From assembly GCA_040954595.2 (NCBI GenBank), contig CM082584.2, positions 11,656,001 through 11,720,000 on the forward strand: DNA of 64,000 bases, given 5' to 3'. This document shows positions 49,173 through 60,493 of this stretch, piece by piece; positions within the stretch are counted from its first letter, which is position 1; each line of letters starts with the position of its first letter. A program made the position numbers and the translations under genes. The notes below the pieces were generated by a model that was given only the letters and a program-made list of their open reading frames with translations, was not told the origin of the DNA and searched no databases. The DNA comes from Balanoglossus misakiensis. Lineage: Eukaryota > Hemichordata.

Positions 49173-51420
49173 TGTCACTGGTGTGAACGTGCATCTGTTT
49201 ACTGACGGATTAAAATTCACACCATGAAATATCTGTCTTGTGCTCGAAACCCAACACAACGTTTTAAGCTTCTATTGTGGTGCAGATCTCATTGTGTGTG
49301 TATTCTTTTGGTGAAACGGGTTCCAGGCACAATGCATGGCAGATAGCTAAGCCAGAGGCCTCTCTAATGAGACAATCCTATGCATTGATACAGCCATACA
49401 CTGACTCACATCAGACTCTGACGGTGATATTCAGCGAAATGTCAGATGAGAAGCCTGTCAAAACTTTGATTGACAGTCGGCATTGTTATTCAAATGAGAC
49501 ACCTTCTGTATAGGCTGATGCCATATAAGGAAAGTGGAACGTGTTCAGCATTTCTGTGCGTGCTCTGCATGTAGGTTCGCATGCACCTGCATTGCTCTTC
49601 AAGACGTCTTACTAAACCAAACCGCTGAGTAAGGCGTCCTTTACAACGAGAGACATTTGTCTAGACAGAAAGGCAGCACACTGAAATCGCACAAAGCCAC
49701 GACATACTTTCTAGTTAAGACTCCGAGATCAACCACTGTATCCCGGCAATTCCTGGAATTGATTCCTTCCTGCGAATTCTGATTGATGCCACGAAAAAAG
49801 TTGTCAAAACAATGCAGCTTGTTATTTTGTGCTATTGACCCCCCGGCCCGAAAGCGCTCGCTTCAATATCACTGCTTCTGCCGGCCCTAGGTGCTGGAGA
49901 ATTAGGTTACCGCAACGCGCTTAGCATCACTGTTCGCCAGCCTGATTGACTTAATCACAACTCCACTTCCTCAAAGTGGCACTCCCCACCCAGTCTATCC
50001 CGGTAGCCAGGAACGCAATTCCCACCAATCCCGTTACCATGGATATCACCCCCCTGTCTTCCGCAACATCACAGAGTATCACTAACACAATACATTTATT
50101 TCTTTTTTGGGGTGGCCTTCGTCTAATTTTATTTTGATTTTTTTTTTCGTATACGGTTTTACCGAGACAGGAAGTTGTAGTGTAGCTGCAGGGATGCTAA
50201 TCAATGGATGAATCGGCATGGAAACCAAGAGGATCCACTGCCCCGCCTGCCACTCACTTGTCTCACTCAATATATCTCCTAGCTATAAAGTAATTGGGGT
50301 CTTTGTCTGCTAACCTCTGTCTTGCTTAACAGACTCCAGAACCTGGCATCATTCAGTGCTCTCCCGGAGACCTCCAAATTGAAAAGTGCTCTGAGCATTC
50401 GCGTTGTCGAGGTGGGGTGGAAAAAAACAACCCAATGTGTCAGGTATTTGGGGTTTGATGTATATATTCCCTTTCGAAGGCTGGTGCTAGTGTAAATAAG
50501 ATCAATCAAAAACCGAATTGCCCGGACCTATTGGCAGTTAAGTAGACACAGGGTGTCGAACGCTCTCCTTTGAAGAATCCAAAAGCCGATGGTAATTTTA
50601 GTGTAATTTGTTTTCTCTCATTTCCCTTAGCTCCTAATTGGTGACCCCGTTTCCGATCTCACGCAATTTTATTCGCAATTTCTTCCCTGGGTTCAGCTGA
50701 CACATAAAATGAAAAGGAGCAGTTCTTTAAAAAAAAATGTCTTCTATACGGGTGTTACAGCTCGCACCTCCGACACCTACGATCATAAAATTAACATTCA
50801 ACACGTACGGCCTTACACAAATCTTTCTTGACCTCGTAAAAAACCCAGGAATAACCGTACTTTACAGTTATTGCCGTGTCCAAGTTTGACACCTGCAATT
50901 TGATTGTGCCATTACGGAGATATCAGATGGCTATTGCCGCACACATATGGGAAAGGGGCTGGTTATTTTTCACCGTGCCAATGGTTTCTCTGGGTACATC
51001 AATAACACACATCCTGACAGTTGCACCCTGTGCGAGCTGAGCAGCAGACAGAGCAATGCAACACCTGCCCAGACACACGAGCAATGGGTGTAGACGCACA
51101 CATATCTCATCCACTCCCATCACCTGACAAGCCATAGGCATATTCTAAATCTTCAGGCGTTTTACTCTCTGTTCGACATACATATACTCGCAAACCAAAC
51201 GACCTCATTCTCGTCGTGTAAATCAGACACGGGTCGTCCCATTCAGATGGGCTATTGTGAACTTTCTTCTTCTATCCCATGGTTACCAAGGCAACTGCGA
51301 ATAAAGAAACTCATCTAAATACTTGTTTATCATATACGTTACATACACTGTACCCTGAATCCATCTGCCAAAGACAACATACACCAAAAACACACAAAAT
51401 ATATTCACAAACTGCACTAC
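49173..51420. other. noncoding desert segment
   Basis: No gene is recognised. It contains the X-box-like palindrome at 51282. Sequence around 49,830-50,060 is comparatively GC-rich but has no open frame of note. Confidence 0.55.
51282..51295 (+). promoter_or_regulatory. RFX X-box-like palindrome
   Basis: GTTACCAAGGCAAC has both half-sites intact (GTTACC and GGCAAC) with a two-base centre. It lies in the desert 125 bp before the 129-bp tandem duplication. Confidence 0.4.
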
Positions 51421-51670
51421 GACTTAAAATATATACATGTATCACCATTTCCCAATCATGGGAAAATTTTAGTTTTAAGTATTGAAGACGGTTTGAAGAC
51501 ACTGCCATAGGGTGTTAGCCATGGCTCTATCATTGGTTCATTGTGCTAGGACTTCAAATATATATCAATATTTCTCAAACATGAGATAATTCTATTTTCA
51601 TGAAAGGGAGTTTGAAGTAAGACGTATGTGGCCACAGGGTGTTAGCCTTGACTGTCATTGTGGGTTTTTT
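51421..51670. repeat. imperfect 129-bp tandem duplication
   Basis: Unit 1 starts GACTTAAAATATATACATGT at 51421 and unit 2 starts GACTTCAAATATATATCAAT at 51550. Both share a TTTGAAG block and the 12-mer AGGGTGTTAGCC (51509-51520 and 51636-51647), followed by diverged TGGCTCTATCATTG and TGACTGTCATTG. There are many substitutions and small indels, so it is an old local duplication. No coding potential is seen. Confidence 0.7.
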
Positions 51671-52060
51671 TACAGAAGGATTTGAATAAAGAAAAAAAAT
51701 GCATGAAGATCACTCTCCTCCCCTAGCAGAAAAAAAACCTGCTGTGCAAATAAAATTCAATGCAATGGTGGAGCACCAAGCAAGAGAATCACTTTAGAGT
51801 ATAATTGTCTGATCCATCACAAACACATGTCTGCGATGCACACAGGGGTACCTGCATTTCTCCACTGAAACTTACGACAGATCTCCATTTCGCGGTGTCT
51901 TCTCCGCGCTTAACCCGAAACGCCCTCGGGGCGAAGAAGGCCCTAATCCCCTCAAACTGACTTGTTTTTCATCGTTACCCGGTAAAAAAACCCACCCCTT
52001 CGTTCTGGAAGTACAGTCGCGTAATCGCGCATAAGACTTTAATCGAAGATCAGTGCTGCG

Positions 52061-52084
52061 GGGGAGAGAGAGAGAAAAAAAAAA
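52061..52084. repeat. G4-(AG)n-A10 purine tract
   Basis: GGGG is followed by an AG repeat and then ten A residues, a short all-purine tract. Confidence 0.8.
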
Positions 52085-55000
52085 CGAGAAACTTGCACTG
52101 CAGACGGTCCCCGCGGCCGACGATGCCATCATACACGGCAATTAGAACACAATAAGGTAATTGCAGGAGATTAACACAGGTCTTCAAGACACCTTAGACT
52201 GGCTTCGCGTCACAATGAGACACACACACCAGGCATGCTTGACAGCTTCAATGATCTAATTTCCGACTCCAAGACTATCTACTTTTCAGATTTACATAGA
52301 GATAATCGGGAAAGGCCCTGGTTGAAAAGTTCATGAAATTGCAAAGTCTTCATGGTTGCTCTAAAAAAATGAAAAACTTATCTCCTGAAAGATATAAATC
52401 ACTGTTACAAAAGCCACTTCCTGATTTTGCATGACCCATTACAAGTGCACCTGCGACTTCACACTCAACTTGAAATTTCTGAGTTGAATTCATCATGATT
52501 CATCATATATATCTATTTTAACCACTCAATGTAATTAACGACAATGCTAAGATCATACTCGACGTGAATTCAAATCATCTGGATAATGAGTCCAGAAATC
52601 TATCATCTTCACTGATCTCCAAGCGTTGTGACAATCATCACAATTCATCACAAGTCAAATTGATACATGTATCAAACAATAATCCTGTCTTCAATGAAGT
52701 ACAATCCACCAAACAAAAATTCCTTGTCGATTCACACCATTTACAAGAATGTTCACCATGATTCATATCAAATCGAATTGTCTCGATATTCTTAATCACT
52801 GTGATTTAATTAGATTGTGACATCACCCCCGTGATTCACATCAGATCATTTTGACACCTCTTCACGTTGCAAAACACCTTCAATGACACAACGTGTGTGT
52901 GTCAGTCAGAATTTATCTCTGCCGTAATGTAGTGAGGGATCAAGCACACTCCACTATTGTCAGCAACGGCTAGTACCATTTACACAGGTCAAAACACTTA
53001 ACCCCCCGTCATTAGTTTCAACCCTCTCTCACGTCAACGGGACAGTAGATGTAACTTTTGAATGTCTGTTTTTTCGCTATTCTCTTTCCTTGTGTGCACA
53101 ATGCAGGTGCTTGATCTCATCTCCAGACACAATGAAACACAAAGTGTTTGCCATGTCAACACGGCTGACTGTGTATGTGTAAAAGAGGTTACAGTCGTTT
53201 TGTTACATAAATTTAAAGCTCCAGTAGGTGTAATTTCTGGCTACTTTTTTCAGTAATTTTTGCCATGTCAGCCTATGAAACCTATCTTATAGTTTAACAG
53301 TGAACCTTCTCGCAGATGGTTCAGTCACTTGTTGACATTCTGTTGCAAAGTTTTTTCCTTAATCTGATTCAGTAAGTGTATTAATGAAAAATGTTCAGAA
53401 ATTGTGAAAAAGTGTCAACTCATGAGCTCCCGTTTTTTGGCGGGAAGGAATTCTCCGCAAACATACAACGTCGACACTCTTGTCAGTAATCATTCACAAT
53501 TCTCAGCAAAAACTATTGAATTTCTTCACTCATCAATATCGCTACAGTAATATTTTTTTCAGACAAGCACTACAGAGACACCTACACTATTGATCAATGG
53601 CGGGTAAAGAGCCTTTCAAGACATCGCTTCATAAATTTCTCTAAATCAAAGTGAAAGATGAAAGCTGAAATGGATCTGATGACGAAAATAGATATGGCTG
53701 AAAAATAGGCCGCACGGCAGTATTCAGTCAATGAGAATGCTTGCCTTCGTAAACAACATAAATTCAAAATAGCAACGCGAAGAGTAGTTGAGAATTTCAA
53801 GCACGACGGGAGGGATAGAAACGCAACTCTTTACTACTTGTTTTTTAAACTTTTCTCATTTTACGATTTCTGAGAAAACCATCCCCTACATATTGTTCAT
53901 CAACTCAGTCTGGTCACATCACTCCCAAATGGACTTCAAAAAATACACCCCTGAAAGACAATGGTTTGACCCATCCAAGATATGTATATTTCTTACATGT
54001 GTAAACAGGGGTTAAATATCTTTAAATTGTCTCTTTACTACCATTCCCTTTCAATCCAGTTTTCATTTTTCTCATCAAATTAAACAACCAGCAAAAAAAG
54101 CCAGAAAGTCAAACTCTGGTGATAGAACTTGTTCGGTTGTGAGTTTGGCAAACGCTCTGAGGCTAATCTCATATGAAGGGGAAAAAATAACTGGATTTAA
54201 ATGACTGCAGAAGATAGAGGATAAAAGGAAAGTAAAGCAATTAGGGAAACATGGAGTGTTACTTTCGGCTTTTGAGGGAGGCAAGGTTGCAGGCTGCAGT
54301 CGATGAAAGAACAGGCTTCGTCTCGGGGTACACTGTCTTCTTGGGCTTTTGTCAGTCGGATGAATAGAGAAAATACTTTCTTGTGAACCAGCTGATAAAA
54401 CAGAACACAATACAGACACAAAGTGTACATTAGGGCAAATCAAACGCACTGGCCTATTTTTATTAAACATTTCCTGCCTGAGTGCCGGGTTTTTAAAGGC
54501 CCCACAACGGTCACTGGTGGGCTGTCTGAATGGTGTTTTCAGAGACAAACACCAAACATAGCACACGGGGAGTATGGGGGCTGCGCGTAATTGAGATTGG
54601 CGGGCGAGTGGTTTGTTTTGTAGGCTGCCACTGTTGGGAATAGCGGTGCAGAAAACCATCCCAAAGTACAAATCCATGTTTTCTTCGCTGCGATGACAAA
54701 GTCGATCACACCGTGAAAGGCTTTGGAAGTCGATTAAGAATTCCGGCAAAGTAGTGGCACTAAAACCCCGGGATTGTTTAAAATGCAGACATGGAAGTGG
54801 CAGCAATCCCACTGAGTCAAATAAAATGTCGCGAAGTGTCTCCAGAAATAAAACAGATAGATGAGTTGGACTCGGTCGCCTGGATATAGTACCCCCCACC
54901 CCCATGACCCGACTTGCAAATATCGCTCTTCTGAGAAACGGCAGGCGAACATCGAACGGACAGACCCAATAAAGTGTAAGAAGCTACTGCAGTGTAAACA

Positions 55001-55659
55001 TGATGCACACGGCATAAAGCGTGATAATTTTCCAATCAAACTGATTCAGGGCTAGCAATCAAATTCCCTTGAATGGGCGTCCGTCGCTTCACACCTTTCA
55101 ATGAGAAATTATAACAATTTGCCGGGCGAAATTGGCAGTTATTTTAGTAATGTAATCTGTTAATGTGCGGCGTTCAATATTCAAAAGGAATAAATGAAAC
55201 CTGGCCAACGTGGCATTGACAACACAAGAAGTCGGTTTGAGAGAAGTAAATAAGCTCTTCAATCTAGCGCCGATTGGTTTTGAAGAAAAACACCGAGCCG
55301 TCGGGATGGAGACATGGAATCGTTTGAGAACAGGGAACCTTTTCTTGCAGATGCAAGCGATGACTGTCGAGTGTGCCGGTGGATGACAAAGCCACAATTA
55401 TTATTTATTGCTTATATATAGGAAAGCGAGGACGTCACGGCAACGGTGGCTAGTTTGACTGAGCACGGAGAGCGCGGCCAAAAAAACCTCTAAGAAACGC
55501 ATTCGTGTGCATTGTTATCCGGCTGGCTGGTGAATAGCTCAGTAATATAGGGGTGAAATCAAGGATGAATGGGCGAATCAATAATGAAATCAGCCAACCA
55601 CTGTGGCAGTGTAATGCAATTCAGTCTACTGTTTTCCCAGTTACACTCGAGACTGCCTG

Positions 55660-55690
55660 CACACACACACACAAACACAAATACACACTA
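55660..55690. repeat. (CA)n microsatellite, interrupted
   Basis: CA repeats with AAA and TA interruptions over about 30 bp. Confidence 0.85.
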
Positions 55691-57483
55691 CATACAACTT
55701 ACAAGTCACAACATTTTATGAAATTACTCCCCAAGAAAGAACCCACGCATATCCCAGTCCCATCAACGTGCCGCAAATCGCACAAAAATTAATTGAGGTG
55801 CCTGATTATTCATGATATTCCCCCGCATTTTGCAGGACGCCACTTCCACGATATTTTTTACGACCAATGAAAAATGCAAAATGATCAATTTTTAAAAAAC
55901 ATTTCTGAAACAGATTAATCACCCTGCTGCTTAAACTTTAATGAAACTTAATTACACGATTTTAGCAAAAGTCACGAATCACTTCGAGCAAGCCGTGTAC
56001 CACGATACAAAATACACACCTGGGTGATACACTCACAACTTATGAAATATGTAAAATTTTATGAGACAGTTCTCTTTCTTTAATCAAGTAAATTTGATAT
56101 TGTTTGACAGCGAACACAGGAAAGGGCCTTGTGAGATTCCTTAACTGGACAAAAGCCTGCGGAAGCACTTATCAATTTATGGACCAGTGATCTACTGGGT
56201 CCTGCCAGTACGCGTGACCGGCATATTTTTGCAGCTTAATATTATATCAGACATCAAATTACTAAGTTAGCCGTGACACACTTGGTATTGGATTTCTGCA
56301 GCTATACACAGCGTTTGCTTGGAGATCGATTTCCTTGAAAGCATTCACAGCAATTAGGATCCCCACTGTTGGCAATCAGATTATCGGTGCTGTCAAGCGG
56401 AACTGATAGAGGTTCAAATTTGCCTAACTTTTCTCTACTGCAGTATGCAGCCTATCCGACGTTATCAGTATAGCTGTCTGACTGGCCTAACTTCACTTGC
56501 TGTTAATTTTCACCTGTCGAAAAACTCACACAGTATTCAGCCTATATACATATACACAACATTGTATACAAACCAAAGTAACAAGCTGAATTCTTGCCAT
56601 TTAAATATATTTTAGCAAAAAGAACAAGAAATTGTAACTGTTTGACAGACCAAAGTAGTGAAATTATCATCAAAAGTGATAAATTACCACTGTAAAAATA
56701 TTTTTGGCATTGATATACGAAAAACTAAGCATGTCTACATCAGTATAGTCAACATAGGTTCCCCGACTCTGCCGAACTGTACAGCTGTCAATCATTGGGC
56801 CCACCCAGCATCCTCATTAAAGTGCAACCAATCAGCTGTGAGCACTGGAATGCTTGGCGGCAATTAATCAGCGGTGGTGTAGTTATCAGACGATGATCTC
56901 TTGTATCACAGCGGTGGTCTAAATATACCAAACATTAATCAGAATTATATTATGTTAACCTGATCTATGTCGGGGCAATGACTTGGAACGGCTGAAAACA
57001 TTTCTTCTCTTTTTTTTTTTTTATTCTGGCTGTAATCAGTGTCTGCTGTAGAATTCCATCGATGATGAGAAACAAAAGATTTCTATCGTAAAGTGATTTT
57101 AACTTGATTCTGAGTTTTTGGATTATCTGCTGTTCAGAGTGCAGAAAAGGATTTTTCTTTTCAATTAGGAGGTATTGACGGCTTCCAGTCTTTAAAACAA
57201 AAAGAATTCGCGCAAGAGCTGGCTGTCGAGTGGTGTCTGCAGGCGAATTCCATATAGAATGCGCATTGTTCCTGCGGGCGACGGTGGCGAGATATTTTTT
57301 GAGTGAGAAATTGCCCCCAAGGCGTCACTCTCTGTTGTGAATTAGTTACCGAAGAACACAGTGCTTGGGGTAATTTGACAGCTCCTGCTTGTAATTTTGA
57401 TGCCAGAATTTGATTATTGGGCATACCGTCTGGTGGAAATTTGACGTGTGTAAGAAGCCAGGGCAATGAACTACCCTTTCCAA

Positions 57484-57498
57484 CCAATAGAGGGCGGC
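57484..57498 (+). promoter_or_regulatory. CTCF-like core motif at the desert/gene boundary
   Basis: CCAATAGAGGGCGGC fits the CTCF core. It lies just beyond the presumed 3' end of CAAP1, where an insulator between the desert and the housekeeping genes would be expected. The placement is suggestive only. Confidence 0.35.
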
Positions 57499-57628
57499 AT
57501 GCATCTGATCTCAGATGGTGTACGCGCACGGTGTCCCATGTCAGCACAGCAGAGACACCTTTTGTATGTAAGCGAATCAGACAGACGATGGTATGATACG
57601 GAAGAAAAGCAGTTTCATTATACAAGCT

Positions 57629-57957
57629 TTTATTCAACAAACAAAAACTGTATAGTCACAATTAGAGCCAACTTAAATAGTGACCACTTTGGTCAAAAAC
57701 TTTTATCACAATTACTCCTGACATGCTGCATCAACAGTCTTTGTAAAAACGTAAAAATATAAATTTGTCATTAAAGAAAAAGTCTGTTTTAAAGTCAAGA
57801 GAGGTCTTTCTGAGACCATATTCTGCTCACACAAAAATCCAAGCAACGTTTGAAGCAAAAGAAATACTGAACAGAAATAATCCAAACCAAAAATACAGTA
57901 TGAGTAAGTTCAAAAGAGTACAATTTTAGAAACTAAAGTTTCTTTTCACTCTTATTG
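57629..57957 (-). other. probable CAAP1 3' UTR with polyadenylation signal
   Basis: Downstream of the CAAP1 stop the minus strand carries a canonical AATAAA at 57634-57629, about 325 nt after the stop codon. The intervening sequence is AT-rich and has no recognisable coding potential. Assignment as the used poly(A) signal is inference; no transcript evidence is available. Confidence 0.5.
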
Positions 57958-58760
57958 TTATTGCAGTTTTGCCTGACTTTCTTTAAGAGTGACTTCGCGT
58001 CTCTCATTTGCTTTCATCAAGGAGCGTATCGCTCGCGCTCTCATTTCAAGTTCGAGCAATTCAAGCCGAGTCTGTACGCGCTGTTCTGGCGCTTTAGGCT
58101 GCGCTTCCTCATGCTCTGCAATGCTACCGCTTTCCTGTGCCATTTCCTGATCACCACGGTCACCGTCGCCATGACTATTAACGTCTCCTTGGCTACAGTC
58201 TTTTTCACAAACACCTTTTTGGTCACTGTCATCGTGAACACTGCTGCATTCTGGATCACTGCCGTTGCCCTCTTGAGGGCCACTTATGCTGCCATGGTTA
58301 CTGTTGTCCTGGTTACCGGCATCCAGGTTCTGATCACACTTCTCAGTGACGTCATTAAAGAGGCTGTCGCTCTCATCATCCCGCACTGGCGACAATGTGA
58401 AGACAGCCTCCTCCTCCATCTCATCAGCCGCTTCCTGCTGGTCAGTTGTGGAGTCCACCACGTCACTGTCACCATGGACACTGTTGCTATAGCACTCAAC
58501 GCTATCTGCCACATCCCTGTTGTTGCCAACAGATACATCAGGGGAGGATTTTTCCCCAACATCATCATTCATATCATCATCACCATCATCATCCTCATTT
58601 TTGCAAATTTCCTCTACATTACCTTCTGTACCGGGCTGTTCGTCTAAACTCTTCTTACCACAAGAGGGTGTCTCTGTCTCTCCTTTCTCACTTGCTTTGT
58701 CACCTGCTTCTTCATCACTGGGGGAGTCTTCTGTCCCAGATGATGATATCATTGCTTGCC
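57958..58760 (-). CDS. CAAP1: CAAP1 terminal coding exon: acidic disordered region and C-terminal helix
   Basis: The exon opens after a pyrimidine-rich acceptor (TTGTCTGTTGTGTAG) and ends at TAA, 57960-57958. It encodes about 266 residues: a long low-complexity Asp/Glu/Ser/Gly stretch with runs such as EDDDGDDDMNDDVGE, and then an amphipathic helix LELLELEMRARAIRSLMKA about 20 residues from the end, the family's conserved C-terminal signature. The acidic region is much longer than I recall for the vertebrate protein and is probably fast-evolving. Because GA-rich codons rarely give stops on the opposite strand, a 230-codon open frame exists antisense here and should not be taken for a gene. 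Confidence 0.9.
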
Positions 58761-60493
58761 CTACACAACAGACAAACAAGGGAAAATTCTTTTAACGGTC
58801 CACTATATGTAACTTTTTAGCATTTATAAGACTGTGTGTCAACTCCATGTATTACGTTATTGTAACTAAACAAAGGCAACTTTACTGAACAGCCAATTGG
58901 GGGCACTTGTCATCACTGATACAGTGCAGTTTAACGTCTACCTATCCTATCTGAACAAAACGGTATTAACTATGGACTTACCGGCAAGAACTGCACGAAT
59001 TCTTTTCTTGGACATGACCTCTAACTGATCCAAACACAAGGATTTAATTTCTTCAAGTGGGCAATTCTATTTTAAAGAAATAAACAACAACAACACAATG
59101 AATCAGTAAAGAAAAAGCAATCATAGTCTGATAAACTAATGTCATGACATTATATGCTGGTCTGCACCGTTGGCGTATCTTTGATCCTGAATATATTCTT
59201 TGTCTGAATACTCTTTGTCTTGAAGTAGTCGGCTGAAGGAGCCACTTGAAGTCATCTTTACACCTGGATGGTGAGAGACTACTTATGGCCAGACAAAGAA
59301 CCATTGCACTTCTTGAAGGCTCAAAGCAATTTCACTGCAGTTTTCTTTCTTTTGTGTACATGATATTGATATCATTTCATGTGCATGTATGATCCTAAAA
59401 TGGCCTGTCTACACTGTCTGTGAATGTTTTCTTACAATTTATTTTTTCCATCCAAATGAAACAAAAGGTTCTGTGCAATTTCTGTTATGAAAAAGAGCCT
59501 GAAACTCAAGCAAGTAATTTCAATTTTTTCCTGCCTGGAAACACTGCATTGACTAGTAACCATGACAGCAATTTATGCAAGTCGCACATATCACTAGTCA
59601 CCACTGCATATGTCCCAATTGCCACAGGCAGTATTCGATGACAAACATCAGCGATGCAAGAAAACCGACCAATTTCCCTGAAAGGATTTAAACCCCTTCA
59701 TCTTCTAAAGAGGGGGGTGGTCGGCTGACAACCTGAAGGACTTTTCAGATCCTTTTGATCTTTCGCGCCTCGTACAGAGAGAGAGACTGCAACACTGACG
59801 CATGCAATGGACACGACAAGACAGATGGTGCCACTGACACAGGAAATGAAATTGACCAGTCAATTGGAAAAAACCAGATGAAAGAAATACGCAGTGCCGA
59901 CAAAAGCAAATGAGGCAAAACAGTCATTTTAACACAATTGTGTTTTGTGCGATATTCTGCAAGAACTGTACAATCTAGTTTGATGTATGCATTTATAACA
60001 GAAAAAAGAGTCAGCAAACTTACTTTGAGAACATCAGGAAGCATACTGTTCAGCTTGTCTCCTCTGAGAGTCTTAAATATGTGTTCTAACATTTCCTCTC
60101 TGTTCTTGATGTATGAGCCTATAGGTTTCAGTTCTTTGTCAAGATCCAGATCAGAATCATATCCATCGTCACGGTTTCCTTTGCTTTTGGCTTCAGCTTC
60201 ATTTGCACTGCTTCTCTTGTCCTAAATTTGAGCGGGAAAATGAGAAGAAGAAAAAGAAGAAAATTGGATTATAAATTGACAGAAAAATGGGATAATCAGC
60301 CAATAACCATTGTTCATAGATTTAAACAAAATCCAATACCTTTTTGTGAGTTAATCTTTTCTTTTTCTTCGCAGATTTCTCCTTCTTCTTACTGGCTTTC
60401 CTTTTTGTCGCCCTCTTTTCCTCTGTTTTCTCTGACTGAGTGGAATCTGGCATCATTTTGGCAACTTTTCCAAGTCTTGGTAATCTCTGTTCT
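57958..60493 (-). CDS. CAAP1: CAAP1 homologue (caspase activity and apoptosis inhibitor 1), four exons, 5' end not found
   Basis: Four minus-strand exons join in frame: 60493-60340, 60221-60024, 59066-58982 and 58760-57958, all with AG acceptors and GT donors and consistent phases, giving about 412 residues. Order: a Lys/Arg-rich basic N-terminal tract (KKKEKSAKKKKR), an acidic linker, a conserved globular core with MLPDVLK followed by NCPLEEIKSLC, a long Asp/Glu/Ser-rich disordered region, and a C-terminal helix LELLELEMRARAIRSLMKA. From memory, the core and the C-terminal helix match human CAAP1 (C9orf82), which has KMLPDVLKNCSIEEIKKLC and ELLELEMRARAIKALMKAG. The vertebrate protein is reported to restrain caspase-3 activation and apoptosis; its biochemistry is poorly known. 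Human CAAP1 is about 361 aa, so this copy is somewhat longer, mainly in the acidic region. The first listed exon opens in phase 2, so an upstream coding exon is expected unless translation starts at the in-frame ATG at 60456-60454. Identity is confident; the 5' end is not. Confidence 0.9.
58982..59066 (-). CDS. CAAP1: CAAP1 exon encoding the second half of the conserved core
   Basis: This short 85-nt exon (acceptor TTTAAAATAG, donor GCCG|GTAAGT) encodes NCPLEEIKSLCLDQLEVMSK then KRIRAVLA. It aligns without gaps to the human CAAP1 segment that directly follows MLPDVLK (NCSIEEIKKLCQEQLELLSE). Phase 0 in and phase 1 out match the flanking exons exactly. It is too short to show up as an isolated long open frame and was found by following the family sequence. 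Confidence 0.9.
59067..60023 (-). other. CAAP1 intron (957 bp)
   Basis: It lies between the two core exons, bounded by GTAAG and TTTAAAATAG on the minus strand. No exon, tRNA or transposon was recognised inside it. Open frames here on either strand are short and show no family resemblance. Confidence 0.75.
60024..60221 (-). CDS. CAAP1: CAAP1 exon encoding the first half of the conserved core
   Basis: The exon is 198 nt, phase 0 at both ends, with acceptor AATTTAG and donor AAA|GTAAG. It encodes an acidic linker (DDGYDSDLDLDKELKPIGSY) and then EEMLEHIFKTLRGDKLNSML and PDVLK. Human CAAP1 has KPVSFYISDKKEMLQQCF and KLQKMLPDVLK at the corresponding place, so this is the most diagnostic exon together with the next one. 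Confidence 0.9.
60340..60493 (-). CDS. CAAP1: CAAP1 exon encoding the basic N-terminal tract
   Basis: The acceptor is a TTTTAATAG and the donor is AAG|GTATTG. The exon encodes RLPRLGKVAKMMPDSTQSEK followed by a dense Lys/Arg run that looks like a nuclear localisation signal. One base at its start completes a codon from an upstream exon, and the reading frame stays open back to the acceptor. An in-frame ATG pair at 60456-60451 (context GCCAAAATGATG) could serve as the start if the upstream exon is untranslated. The tract matches the basic start of vertebrate CAAP1 only in composition, so assignment rests on in-frame linkage to the next exon. Confidence 0.75.

Larger units (their letters stand above)
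51671..57628. other. noncoding desert segment up to the CAAP1 3' end
   Basis: It contains a purine tract (52061), a GATTCA-rich stretch (52,490-52,860), a CA repeat (55660), a T tract (57010) and a CTCF-like core (57484). An orphan 276-codon minus-strand frame (54905-54075, ATG start) is the longest unexplained open frame in the desert. It shows no domain, signal peptide or family resemblance to me, and is treated as unproven. Confidence 0.5.

Noticed and set aside
53935-54000. Possible fourth copy of the small MITE-like repeat (ACAATGGTTTGACCC)
   Set aside because: Only a single short block matches; neither end of the element is present.
57955-58647. A 230-codon plus-strand open frame with Val/Thr/Leu/Ile-rich, membrane-like translation
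   Set aside because: It is exactly antisense to the terminal CAAP1 exon, whose Asp/Glu/Ser codons complement to hydrophobic codons without stops. CAAP1 on the minus strand has homology, splice sites and a conserved C-terminus.
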